Assembly: GCF_002020355.1 (NCBI RefSeq)
Contig: NZ_MPZV01000001.1
Coordinates: 930,001 to 994,000, forward strand
Direction of reading: 5' to 3'
DNA: 64,000 bases
Origin: Thioclava sediminum
GTDB taxonomy: Bacteria; Pseudomonadota; Alphaproteobacteria; Rhodobacterales; Rhodobacteraceae
Shown here piece by piece: positions 9,558 to 19,970 of the stretch. The notes below the pieces were generated by a model. The model ran no database searches. It had not been told where the DNA came from and saw only the letters and a list, made by a program, of their open reading frames with translations. How positions within the stretch are numbered: the stretch's first letter is position 1; every line of letters starts with the position of its first letter. The translations under genes and the position numbers were made by a program.

Positions 9558-10531
9558 GCGGCGGCCTCCTCGATCGTTTCAATGGAACGGTGACAGGCGC
9601 GGGCGCGGCCCGGCGCAAACTCCGCCAGCGGCGGCATCACGTCGGCACAGGCCTCTTCGACGAAATCGCAGCGCGGACAGAACGGGCAGCCCTTCGGCGC
9701 GCCGGTCATGTTCGGCGGATTGCCCCGGATCGGGGTCATCGCGCGATCCGCATCCAGACGCGGCAACGCGGCCAGCAAGCCCTTGGTGTAGGGATGGGTC
9801 GGGTTGGCGAACAGGGGATCGACGGGCGATTGCTCCATCACCTGACCGCCATACATGACGATCGCGCGCTCGCAGAAGCCCGCGACCACGCCGAGGTCAT
9901 GGGTGATCAGCACGGTCGCCATGCCCAGCTCGCGGCGCAGCTCGCCCAGCAGGTCCATGATCTGCGCCTGCACGGTTACGTCGAGCGCGGTGGTCGGCTC
10001 GTCCGCGATCAGCACGTCGGGTTTGCACAGAAGCGCCATCGCGATCATCACGCGCTGACGCATCCCGCCCGAGAATTCGTGCGGGAAGAGGCGCACGCGG
10101 TTCTTCGCGTCCGGGATCTTCACCAGTTCGAGCATTTGCGCAGCTTCGGCCACGGCGGCGCGCTTGCTCAGCCCCTTATGCAGCATCAGCACTTCGGCCA
10201 TCTGGTCCGAGATGCGCATATAGGGGTTGAGCGCGGTCATCGGGTCCTGAAAGACCATCGATATCCGGTCGGCGCGCAGCTTGTTCAGCTCGGGTTCGGG
10301 CAGGTTCAAAATCTCCCGCCCCTCGAATTTCACCGAGCCCGAGGCCTTACCATTCGCGGCCAGCAGCCCGAGGATCGAAAAGCTGAGCTGCGATTTGCCC
10401 GAACCGGACTCGCCCACGATGCCCAGCGCCTCGCCGCGCTCCAAGGCGAAGCTGACGCCATTGACGGCGTGAACCTCGCCCTCCTGCGTTGCGAACCGGA
10501 CGTTGAGGTCGTTGACTTCCAACAATGGCAT
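9554..10531 (-). CDS. oppD: Oligopeptide ABC transporter ATP-binding protein OppD
   Basis: The start is ATG 10531 ([13 protein letters not shown]), preceded by AAGGAG at 7 bases; an upstream in-frame ATG lies inside oppC. The 325 residues include Walker [15 protein letters not shown], where the residue after GKS is Q rather than T/S, Q-loop [14 protein letters not shown], signature [15 protein letters not shown], Walker [15 protein letters not shown] and a cysteine-rich tail ([14 protein letters not shown]). It is the first of the two ATPase subunits and is translationally coupled to oppF. Confidence 0.95.
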   Translation of the reverse strand: MPLLEVNDLNVRFATQEGEVHAVNGVSFALERGEALGIVGESGSGKSQLSFSILGLLAANGKASGSVKFEGREILNLPEPELNKLRADRISMVFQDPMTALNPYMRISDQMAEVLMLHKGLSKRAAVAEAAQMLELVKIPDAKNRVRLFPHEFSGGMRQRVMIAMALLCKPDVLIADEPTTALDVTVQAQIMDLLGELRRELGMATVLITHDLGVVAGFCERAIVMYGGQVMEQSPVDPLFANPTHPYTKGLLAALPRLDADRAMTPIRGNPPNMTGAPKGCPFCPRCDFVEEACADVMPPLAEFAPGRARACHRSIETIEEAAA

Positions 10532-10532
10532 A

Positions 10533-11456
10533 TCAGCGCTCCTTCGGGTCGAGCGCGTCACGCAGCCCGTCCCCTACGAAATAGAAACCGAACAGGGTGG
10601 TGACGAAGAAGAACAGCGGGAAGGCCAGCTGCCACAGCGTGCCGTAGCTCATCGTCCCCGCCCCTTCCGAGATCAGCGCCCCCAGCGAGGTCTGCGGCTC
10701 TTGCACGCCAAGCCCGAGGAAGGAGATGAAGCTCTCCGTCAGGATCATCAGCGGCACCAGCAGCGTCGCGAAGACCACGACCACGCCCACGAGGTTGGGC
10801 AGGATGTGACGGCGGATGATCGTCGGCGCAGGCACGCCGATGGCGCGCGCGGCCTCGACATAATCGCGGTTCTTCAGGGTCAGCGTCTGCCCTCGCACGA
10901 TCCGCGCCATCTCCAGCCAGGATATCAGCCCGACCCCCACGAAGAGCATCCCGATGGAGCGGCCATACATCACCAGCAGCAGGATCAGCACGAACATGTA
11001 GGGGATCGCCAGCAGGATATCGACGAGGCGCATCATGAAGCCATCGACGCGGCCCCCGAAATAGCCCGAGATCGCGCCGTAGACCGTGCCCACGGAGACC
11101 GCGATCAGCGTGCCGATCACACCCACCAGCAGCGAGATCTGCGTGCCCTGCACGGTGCGCGCGAACAGGTCGCGGCCCAGATCGTCGGCGCCGAAATAGT
11201 GGCCGTTGGCAAAGGACGGCGCAGAGGCCGTGGCATCGCCCATCACTTTGTAATCGATGTCGGAGTTGTTCCACGCCGCGATCAGGTTGCCGAACAGTGC
11301 AAAGGCCACGACGAAGGCCAGCAGCCCCAGCCCGAAAATCGCGGCCTTGTTGTTAAAGAACCGCCGGCGCGCATCCGCCCAGAGCGAGCGGCCCGCCACG
11401 TCTTCGCGGCTCGTTGCCTCGGCGAGCGAGGTCATCTTGGATTCATCTATGACCAT
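10533..11456 (-). CDS. oppC: Oligopeptide ABC transporter permease OppC
   Basis: This inner-membrane permease has a hydrophilic N-terminus, one early helix (AAIFGLGLLAFVVAFALFG), a periplasmic loop with HYFGADDLGRDLFART, and the BPD_transp_1 core with the EAA loop (YVEAARAIGVPAPTIIRRH) that docks the ATPases. I chose ATG 11456, 2 bases past the oppB stop, giving 307 residues; no strong ribosome site separates it from ATG 11435 (MTSLAEATS), so the exact start is uncertain. It forms the channel with OppB. Confidence 0.94.
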   Translation of the reverse strand: MVIDESKMTSLAEATSREDVAGRSLWADARRRFFNNKAAIFGLGLLAFVVAFALFGNLIAAWNNSDIDYKVMGDATASAPSFANGHYFGADDLGRDLFARTVQGTQISLLVGVIGTLIAVSVGTVYGAISGYFGGRVDGFMMRLVDILLAIPYMFVLILLLVMYGRSIGMLFVGVGLISWLEMARIVRGQTLTLKNRDYVEAARAIGVPAPTIIRRHILPNLVGVVVVFATLLVPLMILTESFISFLGLGVQEPQTSLGALISEGAGTMSYGTLWQLAFPLFFFVTTLFGFYFVGDGLRDALDPKER

Positions 11457-11457
11457 G

Positions 11458-12381
<924 letters not shown>

Positions 12382-12401
12382 AAGAATGTCCCGAAATAGG
12401 T

Positions 12402-12429
12402 CGGGCGGGCCGATTGCGCGGCCCGCCCG
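12402..12429 (-). other. Intercistronic stem-loop between oppA and oppB
   Basis: A perfect 10-bp stem (CGGGCGGGCC with GGCCCGCCCG) and an 8-nt loop fill the gap between the oppA stop and the oppB start. No T-run follows. Such elements usually protect the upstream binding-protein message and lower expression of downstream permease genes. Confidence 0.65.
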
Positions 12430-12446
12430 TTATCGTTTCAGCCGGC

Positions 12447-14066
12447 TTACTTCGCGACCTTGTACATGTTCTTCGCGTACCAGTTCAGCTGGACGTTATC
12501 GAACGGGTAGCCCTTGATCTGCGGGTTCAGCAGCATCGGCAGCGAATAGGCGTAGATCGGCGCAAGGGGCATGTCCTCGGCGAGGATCTTCTCCGCCTTG
12601 GTGTAGTCCTCCTGCGGATCGGCCGCCGTCTTCGAGTCCTTCATCAGCTTGTCGTAATCGGCGTTCTTCCACTGACCCGAGTTCTGATCCGACCACGAGG
12701 TGTTCACGTCGAGATAGGTCGAGGCCTCGTTGTAGTCGGCACACCAAGCGGTACGCGCCACGTCGAAGTCATGCTGACCGTTGAGCTTGTCGAGATAGAC
12801 CTTCCACTCGTAGTTCTCGAGGGTCGATTGCACGCCGATCTGCTTCCAGAACTGCTGCACCGCGATCGCGATTTTCTTGTGGTCGGCCGAGGTGTTGTAC
12901 ATGATCCGCAGGTTCAGCGGGTGATCGGGACCGTAGCCAGCTTCCTTCAGAAGCTCCTTGGCTTTGTCCATCCGCTCCTGCTGCGTCATGTCGGCATAAG
13001 CGACGTCCGGTGCCTTGAAGTTCGCGGTCGCCCAGTGGGTCCAGGTGTAGGCCGGTTTCTGGCCGCCCTTGAGGATCTTGTCGACGATGATGTCGCGGTT
13101 GATCGCATAGGACAGCGCCTTGCGGACCTTCACGTCCTTGAGCGCCTCGGGGCCGTTCGGGCCGACGTTGAAGCGGTAGGCATAGACACAGGAGCGCGGC
13201 GGAGCGTGGGCCGCATCCGGGTATTCCTTCTTCAGGCGCGGATATTGACCGGCCGGGGTCTGCACGAAGTCCAATTCGCCCGCCTCGTAGCGCGTCAGCG
13301 CCTGGTCGTTATCCTGCATCGGGATGAACTTCAGATCGGTCAGCGTGACGTTCGCGGCGTCGTAATAGGCGTCGTTCTTCGTCAGCTCGATCGAGTTGCC
13401 GATCTTCCAGCTTTTCAGCTTGTAGGGACCGTTGACGACCATGTTCTCGGGCTTGGTCCAGTCGGAACCGTATTCCTCGACGACCTTCTGCGGCACCGGG
13501 AAGGTCGAGGACAACACAAGCATCTGGCGGAAATAGGGGATCGCGCTGTCGAGCGTCACCTGCAGCGTGTGGTCGTCGAGCGCCTTCACGCCCAGTTCGC
13601 TCGGCTTCTTGTCGCCCGCGATCACGTCATGGGCGTTCTTCACCTGCATCAGCTCGATATACCACGAGTATTGCGAGGCGGTCGCCGGATCAGCGAGACG
13701 ACGCCATGCATAGACGAAGTCCTGCGCGGTGACGGGATCGCCGTTCGACCACTTCTCGTTACGCAGGTGGAACGTGTAGGTCTTCTTGTCGTCGGACACC
13801 TCGTAGCTCGTCGCGAGCGCGGGCACGAGTTTACCGTGATCGTCCTGCTGGTAGAGACCTTCGAACATCTGCTGAAGAACGTCGTTGCCGTCCTTCGAGG
13901 TGCTCAGATCGGGATCGAGCGTCTTGAGATCGTCCTGCATCCAGTAGGTGAAGGTCTGGTCAGCGGCGAGCTTGGTGCCTTCGGGCACTTTGCTCGACTG
14001 AGCGAGAACGGGTGCGGCGCTGCCCAGCATCAGGGCAAAAGCGGAAATCGCGGCAATCGACTTCAA
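12447..14066 (-). CDS. oppA: Oligopeptide ABC transporter substrate-binding protein OppA
   Basis: The 539-residue protein has a signal peptide (MKSIAAISAFALMLGSAAPVLA region) and the SBP_bac_5 fold. Family landmarks are LDPDLSTSKDGNDVLQQMFE, WSNGDPVTAQDFVYAWRRL and VRKALSYAINRDIIV. It captures peptides in the periplasm and delivers them to OppBC. It is the first gene of oppABCDF, in the canonical order. Peptide length preference cannot be inferred. A hairpin directly after the gene probably sets its higher expression. Confidence 0.95.
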   Translation of the reverse strand: MKSIAAISAFALMLGSAAPVLAQSSKVPEGTKLAADQTFTYWMQDDLKTLDPDLSTSKDGNDVLQQMFEGLYQQDDHGKLVPALATSYEVSDDKKTYTFHLRNEKWSNGDPVTAQDFVYAWRRLADPATASQYSWYIELMQVKNAHDVIAGDKKPSELGVKALDDHTLQVTLDSAIPYFRQMLVLSSTFPVPQKVVEEYGSDWTKPENMVVNGPYKLKSWKIGNSIELTKNDAYYDAANVTLTDLKFIPMQDNDQALTRYEAGELDFVQTPAGQYPRLKKEYPDAAHAPPRSCVYAYRFNVGPNGPEALKDVKVRKALSYAINRDIIVDKILKGGQKPAYTWTHWATANFKAPDVAYADMTQQERMDKAKELLKEAGYGPDHPLNLRIMYNTSADHKKIAIAVQQFWKQIGVQSTLENYEWKVYLDKLNGQHDFDVARTAWCADYNEASTYLDVNTSWSDQNSGQWKNADYDKLMKDSKTAADPQEDYTKAEKILAEDMPLAPIYAYSLPMLLNPQIKGYPFDNVQLNWYAKNMYKVAK

Positions 14067-14490
14067 GGGATACCTCCAGTTTTCCGGGGTCCGGTCGCGC
14101 GCAACGCAGGGGTGAGCGCGGGGCCCCGATTTTTCGTTGATGGGGCATCAAGGGCAGGATCGGGGTGCGGCGCAAGTCTGACGTCACGGTGCTCACACCC
14201 ATGTGAGAGCGCATTTCTCGGAGCTCGGCGAAATCTTTCTGAAACTTGCGTGGTGCCCTTGAAATTTGCAACGAACGCCAAGCTCCGTCGCGTGAGCCAA
14301 AGCCCCATCCCGGCCCTCCGCGACCGAATCTCTGCGCCCGCGATACATCCGCTTGCGCGCCTTTCTTCCTATGTATTTTGACACATCCAGAAGTTGTTCC
14401 GCGCGGGCTCGCCTTCGGGCGTGCTATTGACCAGCCTCGCCCCCCTGCTAGCTACCCTTGGCGTTACAGCCCCGACAGAACGGACCCCGA
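14067..14490. other. Divergent intergenic region oppA / MFS exporter
   Basis: This 424-bp stretch separates two diverging genes and should hold both promoters. I see a 6-bp inverted repeat CTCACA-CCCA-TGTGAG at 14192-14207, a possible operator, and an isolated TTGACA at 14378-14383. No small gene or RNA is recognised. Confidence 0.4.
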
Positions 14491-15933
14491 ATGGCCGAGA
14501 CCGACCAGAAGACCCCACTTTCGCCCGCACGCCGCTGGGCGGCTGCAGCCGTCCTGCTGCTGGCGAATTTCATGAACCTGATCGACATCACGATCGTCAA
14601 TGTCGCCCTGCCTTCGATGAAGAACGAGCTGGCAGCCCCGCCGAACCTGATCGAGTGGATCGTCGCGGGCTACACCTTCTCTTTCGCGATCCTGCTGCTG
14701 CCGGCGGGACGGATGGGCGACCTCTTGGGGCGGCGCAAGCTGTTCGTCTCGGGCATCGCGCTGTTCACCGCCGCCTCGCTGGTCTGCGGCATCGCGCCGG
14801 GGATCGGGACGCTGGTGAGCGCGCGCATCGTGCAGGGCGTGGGCGCTGCGATCATGACGCCGCAGACGCTGGCGCTGGTACCGCGCCTGTTCCCGCCGGA
14901 GCAACGCGGCGCGGCCTTTGGTCTCTTCGCGCTGACTGCGGGGCTGGCTTCGGTCGCGGGGCCGATCGTGGGCGGGGTGCTGTTGACCGCCGATATCTAC
15001 GGGCTGGGCTGGCGTCCGATCTTCCTCGTGAACATTCCGCTGGGCATCGCGGCCTTCATCGCGGCGCTGATGCTGGTGCCCAAGGGCGAGGGCAACCGCA
15101 AGCTGGGCATCGACAAGGTGGGCATCGCGATCGCCGCCGTGGCAACGCTGGCGCTTCTGTTCCCGCTGGTCGAAGCCCCGTCGATCGGCTGGCAGGTCTG
15201 GATGTATCCGATGGTCATCGCCGCCCCGATCCTCGGCTGGGTCTTCATCCGCTGGCAGCGGCATCAGGAAGAACGCAACGCGCCCCAGCTTCTGCCGATG
15301 CGGCTGCTGCGCTCGGGCTCCTTCCTGTCGGGCAGCCTTCTGAACGCGGCGCTGTTCACCGCGGTGCCCAGCTATTTCTTCACCATGGCGCTCTATCTTC
15401 AGGCGGGCTACGGGCTCACGCCCTTGCAATCGGGGCTGACGACGACGCCCTTCCCGCTGGGCGTTCTGCTGGCCTCGGCCACGACCGGTTGGTTCGGGTC
15501 GCGCTGGGTGCGCTGGCGCGTGATGGGCGGCGGCATCCTCATCGCGACGGGCTTCGCAGGGCAGCTCTGGGCGATCTGGACGATGGGCGACACGATCAGC
15601 TGGTGGCGCATGGCACCTTGGTTCTTCTTTGGCGGCTTCGGCCTGGGCAACACCGTATCGCCGCTGTTTCAGGTCTCGCTGTCGGCGGCGGATAGCAACG
15701 ACAGCGGCTCGGCCTCGGGCGCGGTGCAGGCGATCCGGCAGGTCGGCATCTCCTTCGGCATCGCGATCATGGGCGGAATCTTTTTCGGCATGCTGGGCGG
15801 CGCGGAGCCGGGCGACCACGAAGCCTATCGCGGCGCGATGATGTCGGCGATCGGCTACGCAATGGTCATCGCGAGCGTGGTGATCCTCACACCGTGGTTC
15901 ACGCCGATGAAGATCGAGCGCGCCAAAGACTGA
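14491..15933 (+). CDS. MFS transporter, DHA2 (14-helix drug:H+ antiporter) family
   Basis: The 480-residue polytopic protein starts MAETDQKTPLSPARRW; a longer frame from 14458 is possible but adds no signal or domain. TM1 carries NFMNLIDITIVNVALPSM, the DHA2 motif D1, and the loop after TM2 carries GRMGDLLGRRKLF (motif A). Length and about 14 hydrophobic segments fit the EmrB/QacA subfamily. It would export a toxic compound or metabolite in exchange for protons. No EmrA-like adaptor or regulator is adjacent, so substrate and regulation are unknown. Confidence 0.92.
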   Translation: MAETDQKTPLSPARRWAAAAVLLLANFMNLIDITIVNVALPSMKNELAAPPNLIEWIVAGYTFSFAILLLPAGRMGDLLGRRKLFVSGIALFTAASLVCGIAPGIGTLVSARIVQGVGAAIMTPQTLALVPRLFPPEQRGAAFGLFALTAGLASVAGPIVGGVLLTADIYGLGWRPIFLVNIPLGIAAFIAALMLVPKGEGNRKLGIDKVGIAIAAVATLALLFPLVEAPSIGWQVWMYPMVIAAPILGWVFIRWQRHQEERNAPQLLPMRLLRSGSFLSGSLLNAALFTAVPSYFFTMALYLQAGYGLTPLQSGLTTTPFPLGVLLASATTGWFGSRWVRWRVMGGGILIATGFAGQLWAIWTMGDTISWWRMAPWFFFGGFGLGNTVSPLFQVSLSAADSNDSGSASGAVQAIRQVGISFGIAIMGGIFFGMLGGAEPGDHEAYRGAMMSAIGYAMVIASVVILTPWFTPMKIERAKD

Positions 15934-16098
15934 GCGGGCGGCGCCCCCGCGCGATCCCCTTCCTTCCTCGCACGCGATGACACGATCGTGCGCCGCAAGT
16001 ATGACGCGACCCTCGCCCCGAGCGCCGCGCGCCCCATCTACCCAACCCAGAGGGGCCGTCCGAACCTGGCCCCGCAAAAGATGCGAAAGGAGCGATCC

Positions 16099-17118
16099 AT
16101 GCGTTACAGACCTCTTGGCCCCAGCGGCCTTCTCGTCTCGGAACTTTGCCTCGGCACGATGACCTTCGGCGGCTCGGAGGGCATGTGGGGCCAGATCGGC
16201 CAGCTACGTCAGGATGATGCCGACGGCCTCGTGAAAACTGCGGTGGACGCGGGCATCAACTTCATCGACACCGCGAATGTCTATGCGGGCGGCGAGAGCG
16301 AGCGCATCCTCGGCCAGAGCCTGCGCAATCTCGGCATCGCGCGCGACGAGGTGGTCATCGCGACCAAGGTGCTCGGTCCAATGGGCGAAGGCATCAACCA
16401 GCGCGGCGCCTCGCGCTATCACATCATGGAGCAGTGCAAGCAGAGCCTCGAGCGGCTGCAGCTCGACCATATCGACCTCTACCAGATCCACGGCTTCGAC
16501 CCGATGACGCCGATCTCGGAGACGCTGGAGGCGCTGACCACGCTCGTGCAGCACGGCCATGTCCGCTATATCGGCCTGTCGAACTGGGCCGCGTGGCAGG
16601 TGATGAAAGCAGTGGGCATCGCCGAGGCGCGCAAGCTCGCCCCGATCCTGTCGCTGCAGGCCTATTACACGATCGCCGGGCGCGATCTGGAGCGCGAAGT
16701 GGTGCCGATGCTGCGCGACACCGGCATGGGCCTGATGGTCTGGAGCCCGCTGGCGGGCGGTCTGCTCTCGGGCAAATACGACCGTGACGGCAAGGGCTCC
16801 GACGGGCGGCGCGCCAATTTCGACTTCCCGCCGGTCGAGAAGGACCGCGCCCATGACGCGATCGACGCGATGCGCCCGATGGCCGAGAAGCGCGATGCGA
16901 GTGTCGCGCAGATCGCGCTGGCATGGCTTCTGCATCAGGAGGTCGTCACCAGCGTCATCGTCGGTGCGAAGCGCAAGGACCAGCTGACCGACAATATCGC
17001 CGCGACCGAGATCACGCTCGACGCGGAAGAGCTGGAAACCCTCGACAAGGTCAGCGCCCTGCCCGCCGAATATCCGGGCTGGATGCTGGAGCGTCAGGGC
17101 GGCTACCGCCAGCGCTAA
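16099..17118 (+). CDS. Aldo/keto reductase
   Basis: The start ATG 16099 (MRYRPLGPSGLLVSELCLG) has AAAGGAG 6 bases upstream, giving 339 residues, normal for the family. The catalytic tetrad is visible: Asp and Tyr in FIDTANVYAGGESERILG, Lys in VVIATKVLG and His in LYQIHGFDP. The NADPH-binding end appears as TSVIVGAKRKDQLTDNIAA. It is a cytosolic NADP(H)-dependent carbonyl reductase of the YajO/YghZ-like group, with no assignable substrate. A strong hairpin terminator follows, so it is probably transcribed alone. Confidence 0.93.
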   Translation: MRYRPLGPSGLLVSELCLGTMTFGGSEGMWGQIGQLRQDDADGLVKTAVDAGINFIDTANVYAGGESERILGQSLRNLGIARDEVVIATKVLGPMGEGINQRGASRYHIMEQCKQSLERLQLDHIDLYQIHGFDPMTPISETLEALTTLVQHGHVRYIGLSNWAAWQVMKAVGIAEARKLAPILSLQAYYTIAGRDLEREVVPMLRDTGMGLMVWSPLAGGLLSGKYDRDGKGSDGRRANFDFPPVEKDRAHDAIDAMRPMAEKRDASVAQIALAWLLHQEVVTSVIVGAKRKDQLTDNIAATEITLDAEELETLDKVSALPAEYPGWMLERQGGYRQR

Positions 17119-17136
17119 GCACGAAGCGAGCCGATC

Positions 17137-17188
17137 GGCGCGCCCGGGCGGGTGTTGGCTTGGCCAACCCTGCCTTGGCGCGCCTTTT
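17137..17188 (+). terminator. Rho-independent terminator of the aldo/keto reductase gene
   Basis: Nested hairpin: outer arms GGCGCGCC (17137-17144 and 17177-17184), an inner GTTGGC-TTG-GCCAAC stem, then TTTT. It starts 18 bp after the stop codon. Confidence 0.75.
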
Positions 17189-17315
17189 CATGTCTGCGAC
17201 CGGAGCCGCAATCGATGCGCGCTTACGCTGCGGCCTCAAATCGGTTCACTTTTTCATGGACCTCAAAAGACACAGAGCGCGTTGAGCGGGAAAGCACTTA
17301 CCAAGGAGAGTTCCT

Positions 17316-17687
17316 TTGGCACATTCCCGCTCAGCATCACGGCCACGCAGCATCCTGATTGTTCTGGGGGCGTTGATCGGCGCCGCCATCGCGATCTGGA
17401 ATTACGTCACCCCCCTGACCGGCGTGACCGGCACTTTCGGTGCAGGGCTGGTAATCGCCTCCTCCGTGCTGATCGCACTCGCAGGGATCGTGATTCAGAT
17501 GACCGAACCCGGAGCGATCCGCACGATCCTGCGCGTCCTCGTCGCGCTCGGCCTGCTGGGAACCGCAGCGGCTGGCTATTTCCTCCATGAATGGTGGCTG
17601 ATCGCGGCGATGGGCGTCGTGCTGATCGGCCTCATCTACGACATCGCCTCGAGCCGGGGCGCGCGTTCGAAAGGAGCCTACGCATGA
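17316..17687 (+). CDS. Small membrane subunit of a PQQ-dependent dehydrogenase (SldB-like)
   Basis: This 123-residue protein starts at TTG 17316, with AAGGAG about 8 bases upstream. It has four hydrophobic segments: about residues 13-29, 41-60, 67-87 and 91-110. It carries no other domain. Its stop overlaps the start of the PQQ dehydrogenase gene (ATGA). In standard membrane glucose dehydrogenases the membrane helices are fused to the quinoprotein. A separate small membrane partner ahead of the catalytic gene is instead the arrangement of polyol (glycerol/sorbitol) dehydrogenase SldBA. I infer that it anchors the catalytic subunit and passes electrons to ubiquinone. Confidence 0.75.
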   Translation: MAHSRSASRPRSILIVLGALIGAAIAIWNYVTPLTGVTGTFGAGLVIASSVLIALAGIVIQMTEPGAIRTILRVLVALGLLGTAAAGYFLHEWWLIAAMGVVLIGLIYDIASSRGARSKGAYA

Positions 17688-19894
17688 ACCGCAAGACCGT
17701 CTCGCTCGCCTTCGCCCTCGCCTTCTTTGCTGCCGCCGGGTACGCGCAGGACACGACCGCGACCGACAGCACCGCAACCGACAACACGACCCAACCCGCA
17801 GCCGATAGCGGCACCGCGACCTCGACCGACAGCAGCTCGACCGATACCGGCAGCACCAGCGACACCGGCAACCAGTCGGACAGCCAGACCAGCACCGATC
17901 AGCAGACCGACAATCCGGCGGCCAACGAGGCCACGCCGCCCGGCCCCGACGCCAACGCCGAACAGCCCAAGCCCGTCGCCGATAGCGTCGCCCAGCCGAT
18001 GATCGCCAGCGGCTCGCGCGAGCGTAACGGCACCCCGCTGGTGCCCGAGCAGCCCGTCTGGAACAGCTTCCACGGCCAGCTTTCCGCACAGAAATATTCG
18101 CCGCTGACCCAGATCAATCCCGACAACGTGGGCGATTTGGAGAAGGTCTGGCAGGTCCATACTGGCGACGTCTCGGATGGCTCGGGCGACAAGCCCGCCA
18201 CCGTCTGGTCAGCCACGCCGATCTTCGCCAATGACACGCTCTATATCGGCACGCCCTTCTACCGCGTGCTGGCGCTCGACCCGGCCACGGGCGAGCAGAA
18301 ATGGGCCTTCGACACGAAATCGAAGCTGGAGGCGCTGACCCAGCCCGCGCTGAAGAACCGCGGCGTCGCCTATTGGCAGGCCGAGAACCCGGTCGCAGGC
18401 AAGGTGTGCCAGAAGATCGTCTATATCGGCACGATGGATGCGCAGCTCTTCGCGCTCGACGCCGATACCGGCAAGCCCTGCACCGATTTCGGCGATAATG
18501 GCGTGCTGAACGTGGACAAGTGGAACACGGTCAATGACAGCTTCCCGCTTTCCGTGCTGCAGCCGCCGACGGTTGCGGGCAATCACCTGATCCTCGGCTG
18601 GGCCGGTCAGGACTGGGAGTCGGCAGAGGCTCCTCCGGGCGCGGTCTTCTCGGTCGATGCGCAGACCGGGGAGCTGCAATGGTCCTTCGAGACCCTGCCC
18701 GAAAACATCCGCCGCAAGACCGGTACCGCGAACGTCTGGACCGCGATGTCCGTCGATCCGGGCCTGAACATGGTCTATCTGCCGGTGGCCTCGCCCTCGC
18801 CGAACTATTGGGGCGGCAACCGGACCGAGCAGATCCCCTACGCCACCTCGACCACCGCGCTCGATCTCGACACGGGCAAGGTCGTCTGGTCGCGCCAATG
18901 GGTGCACCACGACATCTGGGACTATGACATCAACTCCGCGCCAACGCTGATGGACATCACGGTCGACGGCAAGGAAATCCCGGCGCTTATGCAGGGCACG
19001 AAGATGGGCTTCCTGTTCGTCGTGAACCGCGAGACCGGCGAGGATGTCTGGCCGATCGAGGAACGCCCGGTTCCGCAAGGCGACGGCACCGTGAAAGGCG
19101 AAGTCTATGCCAAGACCCAGCCCTTCCCGACCAAACCCGCGCCGCTTCTCGATCAGTCGAAGAAGCCAGAGGTCTGGGGCATCGCCGATCTCGTCTCGGG
19201 CGGCGCTTGCTCGAAACTGTTCGACAACCTCACCTATGAGGGGATGTATACCCCGCCGACCACCAAGGGCGAAGGCACGCTGGCCTATCCCGACAGTGCG
19301 GGTGGCGTGCAATGGGGCGGCGTGGCCTTCGATCCCAACGCGCAGATCGCGGTCGTGAACACGAGCCACATCGTTCAGTACATCAAGCTCTGGGAGCGTC
19401 AGGACTACGAGAAGAACGCCGGTGGTTCGGGCAACGAGAACGGCTTCTACCCGCAGAAAGGCGCGCCTTACGGCATGAGCTTGGGCAATGCGCTGAACTC
19501 GCTCGGGATGCCGTGCTGGAAACCGCCGTTTGGCGAGCTGGTCGCGATCGACATGCATACCGGCGACGTGAAATGGCGCAAGCCGCTGGGCAGCTCGCAG
19601 AAATACGGGTTCTTCATGCCCGAGAGCATGGGCTCGCCCACGATCGGCGGTCCGGCGGTGACCAAGTCGGGGCTGATCTTCATCGGGGCCACGATGGATG
19701 CCAAGGCGCGCGCCTATGACATCCAGACCGGCAAGGAGCTGTGGTCTTCGCAGCTCGAAGCTCCGGTCGTCGCGAACCCGGCGATCTACGAGTATAAGGG
19801 GCGCGAATACGTGGCCTTCATCTCGGGCGGCAACTCGATCCTGAAGCCCACAGTGGGCGATATGGTGGCCGTCTACGCGCTGCCGGAGAACTGA
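17684..19894 (+). CDS. PQQ-dependent membrane-type dehydrogenase, catalytic subunit (glucose/polyol dehydrogenase family)
   Basis: The start is ATG 17684, overlapping the upstream stop. The 736-residue product has a signal peptide (to about GYAQD), then some 65 residues of Thr/Ser/Asp/Gln low-complexity linker, then an eight-blade quinoprotein propeller. Conserved points are WSATPIFANDTLYIGTPF, WVHHDIWDYDINSAPTL, which matches the HHD-x-WD-x-D motif of membrane glucose dehydrogenase with its catalytic Asp, and GSPTIGGPAVTKSGLIFIG near the C-terminus. It oxidises a sugar or polyol in the periplasm. Glucose is the best guess by homology, but the split architecture resembles SldA. No PQQ biosynthesis genes are in the window. 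Confidence 0.9.
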   Translation: MNRKTVSLAFALAFFAAAGYAQDTTATDSTATDNTTQPAADSGTATSTDSSSTDTGSTSDTGNQSDSQTSTDQQTDNPAANEATPPGPDANAEQPKPVADSVAQPMIASGSRERNGTPLVPEQPVWNSFHGQLSAQKYSPLTQINPDNVGDLEKVWQVHTGDVSDGSGDKPATVWSATPIFANDTLYIGTPFYRVLALDPATGEQKWAFDTKSKLEALTQPALKNRGVAYWQAENPVAGKVCQKIVYIGTMDAQLFALDADTGKPCTDFGDNGVLNVDKWNTVNDSFPLSVLQPPTVAGNHLILGWAGQDWESAEAPPGAVFSVDAQTGELQWSFETLPENIRRKTGTANVWTAMSVDPGLNMVYLPVASPSPNYWGGNRTEQIPYATSTTALDLDTGKVVWSRQWVHHDIWDYDINSAPTLMDITVDGKEIPALMQGTKMGFLFVVNRETGEDVWPIEERPVPQGDGTVKGEVYAKTQPFPTKPAPLLDQSKKPEVWGIADLVSGGACSKLFDNLTYEGMYTPPTTKGEGTLAYPDSAGGVQWGGVAFDPNAQIAVVNTSHIVQYIKLWERQDYEKNAGGSGNENGFYPQKGAPYGMSLGNALNSLGMPCWKPPFGELVAIDMHTGDVKWRKPLGSSQKYGFFMPESMGSPTIGGPAVTKSGLIFIGATMDAKARAYDIQTGKELWSSQLEAPVVANPAIYEYKGREYVAFISGGNSILKPTVGDMVAVYALPEN

Positions 19895-19970
19895 TCGCGG
19901 CATGGATCACATCGCAGGGGGCTTGGCACCGACCACGCCCCCTGCCCCGACGCAAGGAGCGTCCGCAAAG

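Noticed and set aside
9602-9700. Cysteine-rich stretches at the ends of oppD and oppF as possible separate small genes
   Set aside because: They are the normal C-terminal extension of oligopeptide ABC ATPases.
12414-14381. 655-codon rightward frame
   Set aside because: Antisense to oppA; Leu/Val/Arg/His-rich without recognisable features.
14464-16077. 537-codon leftward frame
   Set aside because: Antisense to the DHA2 exporter; strongly His/Arg/Asp-biased shadow.
17137-17184. Paired GGCGCGCC sequences as a possible direct repeat or recombination site
   Set aside because: They are the outer arms of a hairpin ending in TTTT, adequately explained as a terminator.
18209-19903. 564-codon leftward frame
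   Set aside because: Antisense to the PQQ dehydrogenase, which has full family motifs.
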